Assembly (NCBI GenBank): GCA_002331485.1
Contig: DCYS01000040.1
Location: forward strand, 54,172-118,171
DNA from: Flavobacteriales bacterium UBA2104
GTDB lineage: Bacteria > Bacteroidota > Bacteroidia > Flavobacteriales_D > Crocinitomicaceae
Direction of reading: 5' to 3'
Length of the DNA: 64,000 nucleotides
The translations under genes and the position numbers were made by a program. This document shows positions 31,468 through 40,065 of the stretch, piece by piece. Under the pieces are notes generated by a model. That model saw nothing but the letters and a program-made list of their open reading frames with translations. It had not been told where the DNA came from and did not search any database. How positions within the stretch are numbered: the first letter of the stretch is position 1; every line of letters starts with the position of its first letter.

Positions 31468-33009
31468 ATGCAAGTGAAAATTCTCTGGGCCGACGACGAA
31501 ATAGACTTATTAAAACCACATATCATGTTTCTTGAGCAAAAGGGATATGAAGTTGATACTGTAAGAAGTGGAGGTGAGGCTGTTGAGAATTGTGAAGGAA
31601 ATAGCTATGACATCGTCTTTCTTGACGAGAATATGCCAGGTATTTCAGGATTAGACGCATTATCTAAAATAAAGGAGATCAAACCGCTTGTTCCTGTTGT
31701 GATGATCACAAAGAGTGAGGAAGAATCTATAATGGAAGAGGCAATTGGTGGTAAGATCGCTGATTATTTGATCAAACCCGTAAATCCAAATCAGATCTTA
31801 CTGAGCATTAAGAAGAATTTGGACCAGGGAAAACTTGTGTCAGAACGCACAAATACCAATTATCAACGCGAGTTTCGTCAAATCGGAATGGAACTAAGCG
31901 ATAATTTGGATGCAGACGAATGGACAAGTATGTATAAAAAGCTGGTCTATTGGGATATTGAGTTTGCTGCGTTAGAAGATAAGGGAATGCAAGAGGTGTT
32001 GACTATGCAAATGCAAGAAGCAAACAATCAATTCTCTAAGTTTATAGAGACGAATTATCTCAACTGGATCAATGGAGTGGAGGAGCGTCCTCAAATGCTG
32101 CATACTTTATTCAAGGATCGCATAAATCCGAAATTGGATAAGCCAACTTATCTGATTGTTATCGATAATTTGAGATATGATCAATATCAAATGATTCGTC
32201 CAATGTTGAGCAAGTACTTCTCATTGGATAATGAGGAGATGATCTATTCTATTCTTCCAACTGCTACACAATACGCGAGAAATTCATTCTTCGCTGGACT
32301 CCTGCCTTCAGAGATCAAGAAGAAGTATCCTGAATTATGGGTTGATGAAGATGAAGAAGGAAGCAAGAATAATTTTGAAGAGGAATTACTGAAGAAACAG
32401 TTGAATCGACTTGGTAAAGATGTGAGTGTAGGATATCGAAAGATCACCAACTTAAATGCAGGAAAGAAGTTAGCAGAGAATTTGAACCAGTTGGATCATA
32501 ATGACTTAAATGTGATCGTTTACAATTTCGTAGATATGCTGTCACATGCGAAAACAGACATGAAAGTTATCAAAGAGCTAGCAGACGATGAGGCAGCATA
32601 CCGTTCATTGACGGAAAGTTGGTTTGAGCATTCACCACTTCAGGATATCTTGAAGAAGATCTCGGCCAAAGGCGCTCAAGTTATGTTGACAACTGATCAT
32701 GGAACAGTGCGTGTCGATAATGCGGTCAAGATCGTTGGGCCAAAAGATACGAATACCAATTTGAGATATAAGATCGGTAAGAACCTTGATTTCAAATCAA
32801 AGGAAGTATATGAAGTTGATAATCCCGACGATGCTTTCTTACCAAAAGATAATATCTCGACATCTTATGTTTTCTGTCGTAACAATGATTTTTTCGTTTA
32901 TCCTAATAACTTCAATCATTACTCGAAGCACTTTAAAAATACGTTTCAACATGGTGGAATATCTTTAGAGGAAATACTTATCCCATACGTTGAAATGTCA
33001 CCGAAGTAG
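31468..33009 (+). CDS. porX: type IX secretion response regulator PorX (receiver + PglZ)
   Basis: A 513-residue regulator needed for type IX secretion gene expression. The receiver domain is complete: D9/D10, phosphoacceptor D53 in FLDENMPG, T81 and K103. A helical linker follows, then a PglZ alkaline-phosphatase-fold domain (from about residue 200; YLIVIDNLRYDQY, the nucleophile region TATQYARNSF and LTTDHGT). In characterised PorX this domain is a zinc phosphodiesterase acting on oligonucleotides. ATG 31468 gives the canonical N-terminus. It is divergent from the HD hydrolase gene; its usual partner kinase PorY is not in the window. Confidence 0.96.
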   Translation: MQVKILWADDEIDLLKPHIMFLEQKGYEVDTVRSGGEAVENCEGNSYDIVFLDENMPGISGLDALSKIKEIKPLVPVVMITKSEEESIMEEAIGGKIADYLIKPVNPNQILLSIKKNLDQGKLVSERTNTNYQREFRQIGMELSDNLDADEWTSMYKKLVYWDIEFAALEDKGMQEVLTMQMQEANNQFSKFIETNYLNWINGVEERPQMLHTLFKDRINPKLDKPTYLIVIDNLRYDQYQMIRPMLSKYFSLDNEEMIYSILPTATQYARNSFFAGLLPSEIKKKYPELWVDEDEEGSKNNFEEELLKKQLNRLGKDVSVGYRKITNLNAGKKLAENLNQLDHNDLNVIVYNFVDMLSHAKTDMKVIKELADDEAAYRSLTESWFEHSPLQDILKKISAKGAQVMLTTDHGTVRVDNAVKIVGPKDTNTNLRYKIGKNLDFKSKEVYEVDNPDDAFLPKDNISTSYVFCRNNDFFVYPNNFNHYSKHFKNTFQHGGISLEEILIPYVEMSPK

Positions 33010-33033
33010 TATCTTTGAATTCAAATTTCGGAC

Positions 33034-33456
33034 ATGGAAAAAGAGTTTTACGCGGAGAAGGAGTCTGACCTGATTCATATCAGTACTGAATTTCTAAACA
33101 CCTTTAAGGAAGAATCAATTTTTGCTTTTTATGCTGAAATGGGAGTTGGTAAAACAACCTTTATCCGCTATCTCGCAAAAGCCATGGGAATTGAAGATGA
33201 GGTAAGCTCCCCGACTTATGGCTTTGTAAATGAATATGAAAGTCCGTATTTCGGGACAGTGCACCATTTTGACCTTTACCGTATTGAGGACGAAGCTGAA
33301 GCTTATGACATCGGAATAGAAGAGTATTTGTACGGTGAAGAGAAAGTTTTTATTGAATGGGCTGAAAATATTGATAACCTTTTGCCGGAATCTTGCGTAA
33401 GGGTTACTATAACGAAAGACGACCAAGGTGGTCGGCGAATTGAAGCCAAGCTATGA
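33034..33456 (+). CDS. tsaE: tRNA threonylcarbamoyladenosine biosynthesis ATPase
   Basis: A 140-residue P-loop ATPase with Walker A GVGKTT at about residue 36, the SSPTYGFVNEY segment and HFDLYRIEDEAEA characteristic of TsaE. It works with TsaB and TsaD to make t6A37 in tRNAs reading ANN codons. Length is normal. Its stop overlaps the start of ald (ATGA), so the two are translated together. Confidence 0.97.
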   Translation: MEKEFYAEKESDLIHISTEFLNTFKEESIFAFYAEMGVGKTTFIRYLAKAMGIEDEVSSPTYGFVNEYESPYFGTVHHFDLYRIEDEAEAYDIGIEEYLYGEEKVFIEWAENIDNLLPESCVRVTITKDDQGGRRIEAKL

Positions 33457-34673
33457 AAACGGATCCAGCCATAATTAGAAACCTTATGAAAGAAGGGCGT
33501 TTGCTTCCTCAGGAAGAAATGCTCGAGATCGCCAAAAAGAAAGGGAGTTTAAACATTGGAGTTCCCAGAGAAGATTCTTTTCAGGAACGACGTGTAGCAC
33601 TTGTACCCGAGGCGGTTTCACTTCTCGTAGCGAATGGTCATAGCATTAAGGTTGAGACAAGAGCTGGGGAAAATTCGAATTTTTCCGATCGAGAATATAG
33701 CGAGGCTGGAGCTCAGATCGTCTATGATCGAAAAGAAGTCTTCCAATGTGATATCATATTTAAAGTTTCTCCACCAATAGAAGAGGAGGTTGAGATGATG
33801 AGCGGGGGACAAACGTTGATCTCGGCACTTCAGATCACCATGCAACCGAAAAAGGTACTGCAAAAGCTCATGGAGAAAAAGATCACTGCTGTTGCTTGGG
33901 ATTACATTCGAGATAATGAAGGTCATTTCCCTGTCGTTAGAGCGATGGGAGAGATCGCTGGAAATACGTCTATTTTGATCGCTGCGGAGTTGTTGAATAC
34001 CTTCAAAGATGGAAAGGGTGTTATGATGGGAGGTATCGCAGGAGTTCAACCAACTGAAGTTGTTGTTCTTGGTGCCGGTACAGTAGGGGAGTATGCAACT
34101 CGATCAGCGATAGGATTAGGTTCTTCCGTTAAGGTTTTTGATAATTCACTTGGAAAATTAAGAAGACTTCAGACGAATATTGGAAACCGAATCTATACTT
34201 CGATTATTCAACCAAAAGTTTTGGCTAAAGCCCTCATGAGGGCAGATGTTGTCATCGGCGCTATTCGTTCACCGATCGGTAAAACTCCCTGTATTGTGAA
34301 TGAAGACATGGTGAGTAACATGAAGCCTGGTGCAGTGATCATTGATGTAAGTATTGACCAAGGTGGTTGTTTTGAAACATCAGAGGTTACGAATCATGAG
34401 TCGCCAACGTTCGAAAAATTCAATGTGACGCATTACTGTGTTCCGAATATCGCTTCACGTGTTTCCCGAACTGCTTCATTTGCGATCTCGAATATTTTTT
34501 CACCTGTTCTAATTGAAATGGGAGAAAAAGGTGGATGTCGCGAACTGATCAAGAAAGATCATGGCTTCAGAAGTGGTGTTTATATGTACAAAGGAACGCT
34601 GACTAGCGAGATACTCGGTAAAGTATTTGACTTGCAATACAAAGAAATTGAGCTTTTACTCATGGGGATGTAA
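33453..34673 (+). CDS. ald: alanine dehydrogenase
   Basis: A 406-residue NAD-dependent alanine dehydrogenase interconverting alanine with pyruvate and ammonia. It has the N-terminal GVPREDSFQERRVALVPEAV block, the NAD loop VVVLGAGTVGEYA in the Rossmann domain, and VIDVSIDQGGCFETS with the conserved Asp-Gln. It carries about 30 extra N-terminal residues relative to the short bacterial form, as Bacteroidota homologues do. It overlaps tsaE by 4 bases. Confidence 0.93.
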   Translation: MKTDPAIIRNLMKEGRLLPQEEMLEIAKKKGSLNIGVPREDSFQERRVALVPEAVSLLVANGHSIKVETRAGENSNFSDREYSEAGAQIVYDRKEVFQCDIIFKVSPPIEEEVEMMSGGQTLISALQITMQPKKVLQKLMEKKITAVAWDYIRDNEGHFPVVRAMGEIAGNTSILIAAELLNTFKDGKGVMMGGIAGVQPTEVVVLGAGTVGEYATRSAIGLGSSVKVFDNSLGKLRRLQTNIGNRIYTSIIQPKVLAKALMRADVVIGAIRSPIGKTPCIVNEDMVSNMKPGAVIIDVSIDQGGCFETSEVTNHESPTFEKFNVTHYCVPNIASRVSRTASFAISNIFSPVLIEMGEKGGCRELIKKDHGFRSGVYMYKGTLTSEILGKVFDLQYKEIELLLMGM

Positions 34674-34701
34674 GTAAACCCCTATTTTTGTACAAAAAAG
34701 T

Positions 34702-35409
34702 ATGAAAGGTTTCTGGAAACGTCTGAAGTTTTACCTCATTGGATTTACGGTGGGACTCATCTTTGTTTTCTTCTTCTTTAAAAATCGTGGTTGTGCATGG
34801 ACACCTCAAAATAGGGTGAAGAACGCTATTATTGACAAAGTTCTTGTGATCCCTGAAAGTGAGAAGAAAGATCATCCAGAATTAGAATCTCTCACATCAG
34901 CTTCGATCATGCAGTTCCTTGCTCAAGGAGACGTGAACTTCGGAGAAAGTCTAAAAGATCAGGACGTTTACCCGAAAGCTTATGTTGTTGAATTGGAAGA
35001 CAGCATACCTGGAAGACTTCAATTTAGTCTATATAATGATAGTTACGTATCTGTTATTCATTGGCTGGATGAAGGTGAAAAGGCAAGACGCATCGAAAAA
35101 CCTGAGGGATATGGAGATTTCTTAAGACTCCCAAAAGACTCTGCCGTTGTATTTGTTGATAAATCCAATTTTGTTCAATGTAAGGCGCGTGGACTCGCTT
35201 CAAAGGATCAAGATGATTTGGTAGAAGCACTTCAGGCGACAGGTCGTATTAACTTTGACAAGAGTGACTTGATGCTCACGAAAGCAGAGCAATTCATAGA
35301 ATTCAAACAGAACGATACTATTCACGTTGAAGCAAAAACGATCTGGTATGAATCGAGAATAACATTCAAAGATTTCATCTGGGATTATAAACTTCCTTGT
35401 GAGAAGTGA
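34702..35409 (+). CDS. hypothetical membrane-anchored protein downstream of ald
   Basis: A 235-residue protein with one N-terminal membrane helix (about residues 10-26, FYLIGFTVGLIFVFFFF) followed by a basic, Cys-containing stretch and a soluble mixed alpha/beta body. I do not recognise it with confidence; a DUF4258-like segment around residues 38-90 is possible. It starts 28 bases after ald and may share its transcript. It probably sits in the inner membrane with the body in the periplasm. Confidence 0.7.
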   Translation: MKGFWKRLKFYLIGFTVGLIFVFFFFKNRGCAWTPQNRVKNAIIDKVLVIPESEKKDHPELESLTSASIMQFLAQGDVNFGESLKDQDVYPKAYVVELEDSIPGRLQFSLYNDSYVSVIHWLDEGEKARRIEKPEGYGDFLRLPKDSAVVFVDKSNFVQCKARGLASKDQDDLVEALQATGRINFDKSDLMLTKAEQFIEFKQNDTIHVEAKTIWYESRITFKDFIWDYKLPCEK

Positions 35410-35420
35410 TCAACGCAATT

Positions 35421-36032
35421 CTATCTAAACTGTTTTTCCTGAACTGGTAGTTTTTCACCAGCATTGATCTTGAAATCAACATGGTTTTCCGAAGGAGTTA
35501 TTGGACATGAATAACGGTGAGAATAAGCACAATAAGGATTGTAAGCCGTGTTGAAGTCAACAATAACATCATCCGATCCTCGTTTGCGATAAACATCTAT
35601 GTACCGTCCAGCTCCATAGGTTGTTTTAGGAGCATTCGCATCTTTAAACGGAACAAAAAGATAGTATTTGTATTCTTTTCCTTTCAACTCAAGGTTCTTG
35701 TATGCCGCTAATCGAAATGTGGTGTCGCCATGCGTGATGCATAGCCAACCAAATCTTCTGTACTTTGGGGTACGATCAGTTGAAGTAGGCATTTCAAATC
35801 GTTTCCCTTTATCTCTGATCAAACGAGATTTAATTCTCCAGGTTGTATCAACTGGAAAATAGGATAGCGTATCAAGACCTTTTTGTTCCATTCCGTTCAG
35901 AATGTAGTCCGTATTCAAAACTTTATCGGCAAACTTCTGGCGCGCTTCCGTTAAGCTATCTGAATATGCAGAATCTTGTGAAAATGCCAGGGTCGAGCTA
36001 AATAATGCCGCTATGAATATGAGACTTCTCAT
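35421..36032 (-). CDS. DUF1684 family exported protein
   Basis: A 203-residue protein with a signal peptide (cleavage near AFSQD) and the DUF1684 pattern: FRLAAYKNLELKG, then FVPFKDANAPKTTYGAGRYIDV, then DFNTAYNPYCAYSHRYSCPITPSEN with paired Cys. The family is conserved in Bacteroidota but has no settled function. Its start overlaps the end of the YggS-like gene by 4 bases, making it the third gene of a leftward operon with DUF1015 and YggS. Confidence 0.85.
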   Translation of the reverse strand: MRSLIFIAALFSSTLAFSQDSAYSDSLTEARQKFADKVLNTDYILNGMEQKGLDTLSYFPVDTTWRIKSRLIRDKGKRFEMPTSTDRTPKYRRFGWLCITHGDTTFRLAAYKNLELKGKEYKYYLFVPFKDANAPKTTYGAGRYIDVYRKRGSDDVIVDFNTAYNPYCAYSHRYSCPITPSENHVDFKINAGEKLPVQEKQFR

Positions 36033-36691
36033 TTTCTTGCACCGAATATTTTACTGCCCACACGGATCATGTTACTACCTTCCTCTATCGCGATCTCATA
36101 ATCACCACTCATACCCATGGAAATAATATTGAAGTCATCATTGAACTTAAAGAAATGACTTTTGAAGACTTCGAAATAATTATTGAGTGTTCTGAATTCG
36201 TCTTCGATCTGTTCTTTGTTATCGGTGAATGTAGCCATTCCCATTACTCCGCGAATGTTAACGTTTTCGTAGTTGTTCATCGCTTCACTTTCCAGCATTT
36301 CTTTAGCTTCTTCGAAATCAAATCCGAACTTAGAATCTTCTTGAGCAATGTGGAATTGTAATAGCACGTCGATGACACGATCAACTTTCTTCGCTTGTTT
36401 GTTGATCTCCTTGAGTAGTTTTTGCTTGTGAACACCATGGATCAATGTTACAAACGGCGCAATATACTTCACCTTATTCGTTTGTAGATGTCCGATCATG
36501 TGCCACTGAATATCGTCTGGTAATTCTTCTGCTTTTTTCGTGAGTTCCTGAACACGATTCTCACCAAAAACACGTTGACCCGCTTCGTAGGCCTCCATGA
36601 GATCTTCGTTGGGCTTTGTTTTTGAAACCGCAACAAGCGTTACATCATCAGGTATTTCCGATTTTATTTTTGCCAAATTCTCTTTGATCAT
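36029..36691 (-). CDS. YggS/PLPBP-family PLP homeostasis protein
   Basis: A 220-residue single-domain fold-type III PLP protein. The cofactor Lys lies in TLVAVSKTKPN, followed by FGENRVQEL and WHMIGHLQTNK, all diagnostic of the YggS/PLPBP family. These bind PLP without known catalysis and keep vitamin B6 and amino acid pools in balance. I start it at ATG 36691, which overlaps the DUF1015 stop as ATGA; a longer frame would run far into that gene. It overlaps the next gene too. Confidence 0.94.
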   Translation of the reverse strand: MIKENLAKIKSEIPDDVTLVAVSKTKPNEDLMEAYEAGQRVFGENRVQELTKKAEELPDDIQWHMIGHLQTNKVKYIAPFVTLIHGVHKQKLLKEINKQAKKVDRVIDVLLQFHIAQEDSKFGFDFEEAKEMLESEAMNNYENVNIRGVMGMATFTDNKEQIEDEFRTLNNYFEVFKSHFFKFNDDFNIISMGMSGDYEIAIEEGSNMIRVGSKIFGARK

Positions 36692-37932
36692 TCGTCTATG
36701 TTGTAAATCGTTAAACCACTTCTCATTTTCGGTTCTACCCACGTAGACTTTGGCGGCATGATCTGATGTGCATCAGCAACTGCTTTTAATTGATCCATTG
36801 TTACTGGGTAGAGCTCAAATCCTACGGTATAAACATCATTATCGATCGCTTGTTCAATGGCACTTTTTCCTTTGTCACCGCTTACGAATGATATGCTATC
36901 GTCGATCTTAAGGTCCTTAATTCCCAATATAGGATCAAGGATGTGTTTGGTCAGGATCTCTGCATCGATTGTATTTACAGCATCTTCGAAATTGCGATAC
37001 TCATCTTTTAATTTGAAGCGGTACCATTGCTGGTCGATATAAACATGGAAAATGTGAAGTTCCTTTATCGTTTCCTGTTTGTTGATCGATTCTATTTCAA
37101 AAACAGACTTACATTGCTCAAGAAACTCATCTTTTGAAAGTCCGTTTAGTGACTTACAAATTCTATTGAACGGAAGGATCTGTAGCCGTTCTTCATCAAT
37201 GAAAAAGCTTAAGAATGAATTATAGTTCTTATCAGGTGAATAATTACCACGTTCTTTATGAAGATCAACTAATCTTACAGAAGAAGCAGAACGATGATGT
37301 CCGTCTGCAATATACACAGCTTCTATTTCTTCATAAGCATCTTGTAAAGACTTCGTTTCTTCAGGAGTGGTTAGCCATAATTCATGTGTTGTAGTATCAG
37401 TAGTTGTAAATTCATATTCTGGTCGCTCTTGAACGATCTTTTCTAAAAGCTCATCTACCTTTTTACTTTTTCGATGACTTAGCAGCACGGGTTCAGCATT
37501 AAATCCAACAATATCAAGGTAGTTGGTGAACATCTCTTCACGAGAGGTAAGGGTAGCTTCGTGCTTTTTGATCTTATCGTTTTTATACTCTTCAGCGCTG
37601 GCGCCACCAATCACACCTAGAAAAGCGTGGTCTCCTTTTGTTTGGCGGTAAACGTAGAGCTGTTCGTGATCGTCCTCAATAAAGATCCCTTGCTCTTTAA
37701 ACTCCTCGTATCGGTGTTTTACCTTATTAAAACGCTCTGGTGTATTTGGAGCTGTTCGATTATCATCATCCTCAAAGAATTCTGGATGAATGATATGAAT
37801 GAATGTATAAGGATTGGATTCAAGCTTTGCAGCAAGAATCGCCGATTTATATGTAGCGACAGCTCTGGAAGCTACTAGTTGTGCTTTGTCTCGAGTAGGA
37901 CGCACGGCACGAAAAGCGCTAATTTTTGTCAT
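36688..37932 (-). CDS. DUF1015 family protein
   Basis: A 414-residue cytoplasmic protein of the DUF1015 family, marked by FRAVRPTRDKA at the N-terminus, YVYRQTKGDHAFLGVIG, and the strongly conserved YIADGHHRSASS. The family is widespread and often near serine or amino acid genes; the reaction is not established. It leads a leftward operon with YggS and DUF1684. A -7 box lies 38 bases upstream, and an 11-base inverted repeat links its leader with the divergent gene. Confidence 0.9.
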   Translation of the reverse strand: MTKISAFRAVRPTRDKAQLVASRAVATYKSAILAAKLESNPYTFIHIIHPEFFEDDDNRTAPNTPERFNKVKHRYEEFKEQGIFIEDDHEQLYVYRQTKGDHAFLGVIGGASAEEYKNDKIKKHEATLTSREEMFTNYLDIVGFNAEPVLLSHRKSKKVDELLEKIVQERPEYEFTTTDTTTHELWLTTPEETKSLQDAYEEIEAVYIADGHHRSASSVRLVDLHKERGNYSPDKNYNSFLSFFIDEERLQILPFNRICKSLNGLSKDEFLEQCKSVFEIESINKQETIKELHIFHVYIDQQWYRFKLKDEYRNFEDAVNTIDAEILTKHILDPILGIKDLKIDDSISFVSGDKGKSAIEQAIDNDVYTVGFELYPVTMDQLKAVADAHQIMPPKSTWVEPKMRSGLTIYNIDE

Positions 37933-37950
37933 AGTTCACCTTTAGTTTTA

Positions 37951-38042
37951 CACGCTGTTTGAGCATTGTTCAAAGATAAAAAAATGATGATAGGAAAAGA
38001 GGATTGGTAAAGTGTAGTCTGTCAATTTTTCCAAACAGCGTG
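37951..38042. repeat. 11-bp inverted repeat in a divergent promoter region
   Basis: CACGCTGTTTG at 37951-37961 is perfectly inverted as CAAACAGCGTG at 38032-38042, with 70 bases between. One arm lies in the DUF1015 leader just after its predicted start site. The other lies just upstream of the -7 box of the type IX cargo gene. Confidence 0.7.
37971..37978 (-). promoter_or_regulatory. putative -7 box for the DUF1015 operon
   Basis: On the minus strand this reads TATCTTTG, a match to TAnnTTTG, 38 bases upstream of the DUF1015 start codon. Confidence 0.5.
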
Positions 38043-38049
38043 AATTCCG

Positions 38050-38057
38050 TACTTTTA
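38050..38057 (+). promoter_or_regulatory. weak -7 box for the type IX cargo gene
   Basis: TACTTTTA differs from the TAnnTTTG consensus only at the last base. Its position argues that translation begins after it, at TTG 38076, rather than at upstream in-frame TTG 38004. Confidence 0.35.
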
Positions 38058-38075
38058 CAGAATATATCAAAGCTG

Positions 38076-39959
38076 TTGCCTAAGACCTATAAGATCATAT
38101 TGCTTTCATTCATTTTCGTACTGCTAAGCGGTCAGCTCTTCTCTCAATATGGCTTTCAACGCGTATACGGATCCGTAGAACTCGACACTATTTCGAGTAT
38201 TCGTGATGTAACCGTCATCGACAGCACAATTTATTTCACGGCCGGCGGAACGTTTAGTACTGGTTACGGATTACGATTGGGTAAGGTTAATGAGCAAGGG
38301 GATTTAGTGGACAAAATGGAATATGATATCCCTAATCATTTCCAACGAGCACTCTTTAGTGATGTGGATGTCGATACCAATTTTCGAGGTAATTTTGTGA
38401 ATGTATACCGCAGTGAGGATACGGATTTTGAAAACCATGGTTTTCGTTTGATAGAATATTCCAAAGATGGAAATGTTATTTTCGACTCACTCTATACTTA
38501 TATTTACAATGAAGACTCACTATTTTTGTTTGATCGATCCAAACTAATCATATTGTCAGATAGCTCCTATATTTTAGCCCTCAACATACAAAATAAAAAG
38601 TCGACATCAAGTTTCTTTGATGAGGCAGGGGCTCTTTTGATGAAGTTAAAATACTCAGGCGAAATTGTTTGGCAGAAGGTTATTTATCCGCCCGTACCAA
38701 GAGGATCTGGATTATTTGGATTAAGTTTAAAAAATTGGAATGATACTTTATTGTTTCATTACAATCATATTTATTTCGCTCCAACAACTATATTTCACGA
38801 AAGCTGGGCCAAACAGCGATATGTTTATTTAGATACAAGTGGTAATATTTTATCACAGAGTGTCTTTCAGGATGGCACAAACTGTTCTTCTTGGGGAGAA
38901 GTGAATACTGAGTTGGATAGTCACTACATTCATATGTACTACGATTCAGAGGCGAAATTCGATGAGGATGATAAGCCTTATTACGATATGACTCCTGTTA
39001 TTGCAAAATTTCGTAAAGATAATTTTGACATTGAATGGAAACGTACCATTTCTGAAAAACCCGTGGAGAATTATGCTTCTTTAGGGCTGTCAATCCGCCG
39101 AATCAGAATGAATAAGGATAATAATATAGTTGGTGCATTTTTAGAAACTGAGATTTTTTCAGGCTCTCCTGTTGATCTGCCATATATTCGAACACAATTT
39201 GTTCAATTGCTAAATTTTGATCAACAAGGTAATCTAAATTGGAAAAGAAGGCATTACTATTATCCAATAGATTCAATAAAAGATCCTGTCTATGAAATAA
39301 AAGATCTGGAAGTCATGCCTGATGGAGGATATGTATTAGGAGGTCAAGCTACCAATCAAGATAGCATTTCAGCAAATAAACCTGGTCGTTTTGCTTATTT
39401 ATTGCGTACGAACTGTCTAGGTTTTCTTTCCCCACCCACTGCGCAATTCAGTTATACCAATGAAGGAAATGAGGTGCTTTTTGTTAATAATTCCATGAAT
39501 GCGGGGAGTTATTCCTGGTATTTTGGAGAGGCCGCGTCTGACGGCGGGCAAGGCGACACTTTACACACTGGGGAGAATCAAGATTCTGTATATCATACTT
39601 ATGAATACGGTGGAGAATATGATGTTACACTCATTGCTCATGGCTGTAATGGAGAAGCCGATACGGTTACGTTAACCATCAACGTTGAGCAAGGAGCGTA
39701 TGGAAATATAGGCGATGATTACTTTACCATTTACCCAAACCCGATTGAAAATGGTGGATTGATCACTGTTGAAACAGGAAATATAGAGGATGCGAAACTG
39801 TTTTTCTTTGATGCACAAGGAAGAAAAGTTAAGGAAGTTTATTTACCAAACGAAAAAAGCATTTATTTCATCGAGCAAGCCTTTGCAGCGGGTACTTATT
39901 CGGTGCGTTTAGTCAAGGATGGAGAGGTGGTGCAGGATGAGAAAGTGGTGGTGCGTTAA
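38076..39959 (+). CDS. secreted protein with PKD-like domain and type IX (type A) sorting domain
   Basis: A protein of about 627 residues with a signal peptide (ILLSFIFVLLSGQLFSQ), a long region of beta-propeller-like repeats, and a PKD-like domain near the end (AQFSYTNEGNEVLFVNNSMNAG, HTYEYGGEYDVTLIAHG). It ends with a type A sorting domain of about 75 residues (FTIYPNPIENGG to the end). Such domains send proteins through the type IX system to the surface. No catalytic motif is seen. The start is uncertain: no ATG is available, and I prefer TTG 38076 because a -7 box lies just upstream of it. Confidence 0.85.
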   Translation: MPKTYKIILLSFIFVLLSGQLFSQYGFQRVYGSVELDTISSIRDVTVIDSTIYFTAGGTFSTGYGLRLGKVNEQGDLVDKMEYDIPNHFQRALFSDVDVDTNFRGNFVNVYRSEDTDFENHGFRLIEYSKDGNVIFDSLYTYIYNEDSLFLFDRSKLIILSDSSYILALNIQNKKSTSSFFDEAGALLMKLKYSGEIVWQKVIYPPVPRGSGLFGLSLKNWNDTLLFHYNHIYFAPTTIFHESWAKQRYVYLDTSGNILSQSVFQDGTNCSSWGEVNTELDSHYIHMYYDSEAKFDEDDKPYYDMTPVIAKFRKDNFDIEWKRTISEKPVENYASLGLSIRRIRMNKDNNIVGAFLETEIFSGSPVDLPYIRTQFVQLLNFDQQGNLNWKRRHYYYPIDSIKDPVYEIKDLEVMPDGGYVLGGQATNQDSISANKPGRFAYLLRTNCLGFLSPPTAQFSYTNEGNEVLFVNNSMNAGSYSWYFGEAASDGGQGDTLHTGENQDSVYHTYEYGGEYDVTLIAHGCNGEADTVTLTINVEQGAYGNIGDDYFTIYPNPIENGGLITVETGNIEDAKLFFFDAQGRKVKEVYLPNEKSIYFIEQAFAAGTYSVRLVKDGEVVQDEKVVVR

Positions 39960-39976
39960 ATATTTATCTATAACTG

Positions 39977-40007
39977 TTGTAAAAACTAAATAAAAGCCGT
40001 ACTTTTG
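39977..40007 (+). promoter_or_regulatory. promoter of rpsP-rimM-trmN6
   Basis: A TTG -33 element at 39977-39979 and TACTTTTG -7 element at 40000-40007 are 20 bases apart, a good match to the Bacteroidota housekeeping promoter. The leader to the ATG is about 55 bases. Confidence 0.75.
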
Positions 40008-40065
40008 CGCACTCATTAAAAATTAATTATTAACCGAGGTTTCGTACCTCAACCAATAAAACATT

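Noticed and set aside
33618..34049. A 143-residue open frame on the minus strand inside ald
   Set aside because: It lies wholly within a clear alanine dehydrogenase gene and shows no family motif; it is a shadow frame.
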